In this document: positions 11,926 to 12,560 of the stretch, piece by piece
Numbering within the stretch: position 1 is the first letter of the stretch
Layout of the letters: every line of letters begins with the position of its first letter
NCBI GenBank assembly: GCA_023393825.1
Contig: JAEXBW010000033.1
Location: forward strand, 1-12,560
Length of the DNA: 12,560 nt
Direction: 5' to 3'
Source of the DNA: Elusimicrobiota bacterium
Lineage (GTDB): Bacteria > Elusimicrobiota > Elusimicrobia > Elusimicrobiales > Elusimicrobiaceae
Notes under the pieces: generated by a model
Database searches by the model: none
The model's input: the letters and a program-made list of their open reading frames with translations, nothing else
Told to the model about the DNA's origin: nothing
Program-made: the position numbers and the translations under genes

Positions 11926-12560
11926 ATGAAAGCTAAGATACCGCAGCATATAGCCTTTATTATGGACGGCAACGGACGTTGGGCCGCCGCCAAGGGCTTG
12001 CCGCGCGAGCAGGGCCATAAAGAGGGCGCGGAGTCCGTCAAAGTTATTGCGGAAGCGGCGCAGGAAAACGGCGTAAAGTATATAACGCTTTATGCTTTCT
12101 CTTGCGAAAACTGGACAAGACCTCAAACAGAAATTTCGGCCTTAATGGATTTGCTTAAACAAACTTTAAAGGATTTCAGCGACAAGGAAAATAAGACGGT
12201 AAAACTTATATTCAGCGGCAGGCGCGACAAGCTGCCAAAAGATGTTTTGGCCCAAATGGACGAAGCCGTACTTAAAACTGCGGGCAATAAAAAACTTACG
12301 CTTAATCTTGCGCTTAACTACGGCGCGCGCCAAGAACTTACCGACGCTTTTAATCAACTTGCCGCCAAAGGCAAAACAAAAATTACGGAAAAAGATATAT
12401 CCGCCGCGCTTTACAATAATCTGCCCGACCCCGACCTTATTATAAGAACATCGGGCGAACAAAGACTTTCCAATTTTCTGTTGTGGCAGGCGGCGTATGC
12501 GGAGTTTTATTTTACGCCTGTGCTTTGGCCCGATTTCCGTAAAGAAGAATTTGTACGCGC
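11926..12560 (+). CDS. uppS: Isoprenyl transferase / undecaprenyl diphosphate synthase (C-terminal end cut by the window)
   Basis: UppS adds cis-isoprene units to farnesyl diphosphate to make the C55 lipid carrier for cell-wall synthesis. About 211 residues are visible, roughly the first 85-90 percent. It shows the full signature set: HIAFIMDGNGRWA at 8-20 with the metal-binding Asp14, the diphosphate-binding GHKEG at 30-34, YAFSCENW at 56-63, LNYGARQEL at 130-138, and RTSGEQRLSNFLLWQ at 174-188 with Arg174 and Arg180. Glu193 and the FTPVLWPDF block follow. The ATG is fixed by the N-terminal motif position and by the promoter 6 nt upstream. It follows pyrH and frr as in many bacteria, but here from its own promoter. 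cdsA would be the usual next gene. Confidence 0.96.
   Translation, partial: MKAKIPQHIAFIMDGNGRWAAAKGLPREQGHKEGAESVKVIAEAAQENGVKYITLYAFSCENWTRPQTEISALMDLLKQTLKDFSDKENKTVKLIFSGRRDKLPKDVLAQMDEAVLKTAGNKKLTLNLALNYGARQELTDAFNQLAAKGKTKITEKDISAALYNNLPDPDLIIRTSGEQRLSNFLLWQAAYAEFYFTPVLWPDFRKEEFVR

Noticed and set aside
1..12560. Mobile element, prophage or defence system
   Set aside because: I found no transposase, integrase, terminal inverted repeats, phage genes or defence genes; the gene content is housekeeping and envelope.

Overview
The window looks like a chromosomal stretch of a moderately AT-rich, didermic (outer-membrane-bearing) bacterium. It encodes several lipoproteins with clear lipoboxes, a Pal/OmpA-type peptidoglycan-binding lipoprotein, Sec-exported periplasmic proteins and conserved housekeeping genes. 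I see no phage, insertion sequence, CRISPR array, tRNA or rRNA. The protein style and gene mix would fit Elusimicrobiota (Elusimicrobium-like), but this is an impression, not a demonstrated assignment.

Left arm (1-4600, all minus strand). A yajC-secD unit (secD runs off the left edge) has its own promoter. Upstream of it lies an operon in the order small lipoprotein, nadA, nadC, class I/II aminotransferase. The genes are tightly packed (nadA and nadC overlap as ATGA) and the operon ends in a 12-bp hairpin. It makes quinolinate and nicotinate mononucleotide, but the gene supplying iminoaspartate (nadB or nadX) is not in it.

Middle (4600-8360). A divergent promoter region separates that operon from a plus-strand lipoprotein of unknown function. 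That gene faces a minus-strand Pal-like lipoprotein across two strong terminators. Next comes about 0.4 kb without a gene (6504-6929). It holds three perfect DnaA boxes and three one-mismatch boxes, partly arranged in 10- and 20-bp repeats, beside AT-rich DNA, and is the best candidate here for a replication origin or DnaA-regulatory locus. It is followed by a minus-strand exported esterase-fold protein that seems to have lost its nucleophile motif, and by a self-contained small gene (53 aa) with its own promoter, ribosome binding site and terminator.

Right arm (8361-12560, all plus strand). An exported helical-repeat protein is followed by the operon pyrH, a two-TM Pro/Ala/Gln-rich protein, then frr. 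A terminator and a separately promoted uppS follow; uppS runs off the right edge. Of the 15 genes, 13 point away from the DnaA-box region.

A recurring theme is promoter style. Most promoters show an extended -10 of the form TGCTATAAT. At four genes (4739, 7946, 8361, 11926) the -10 hexamer lies exactly 6 nt from the ATG, which predicts leaderless mRNAs. Other genes have longer leaders with clear Shine-Dalgarno sequences, so two modes of initiation appear to coexist.
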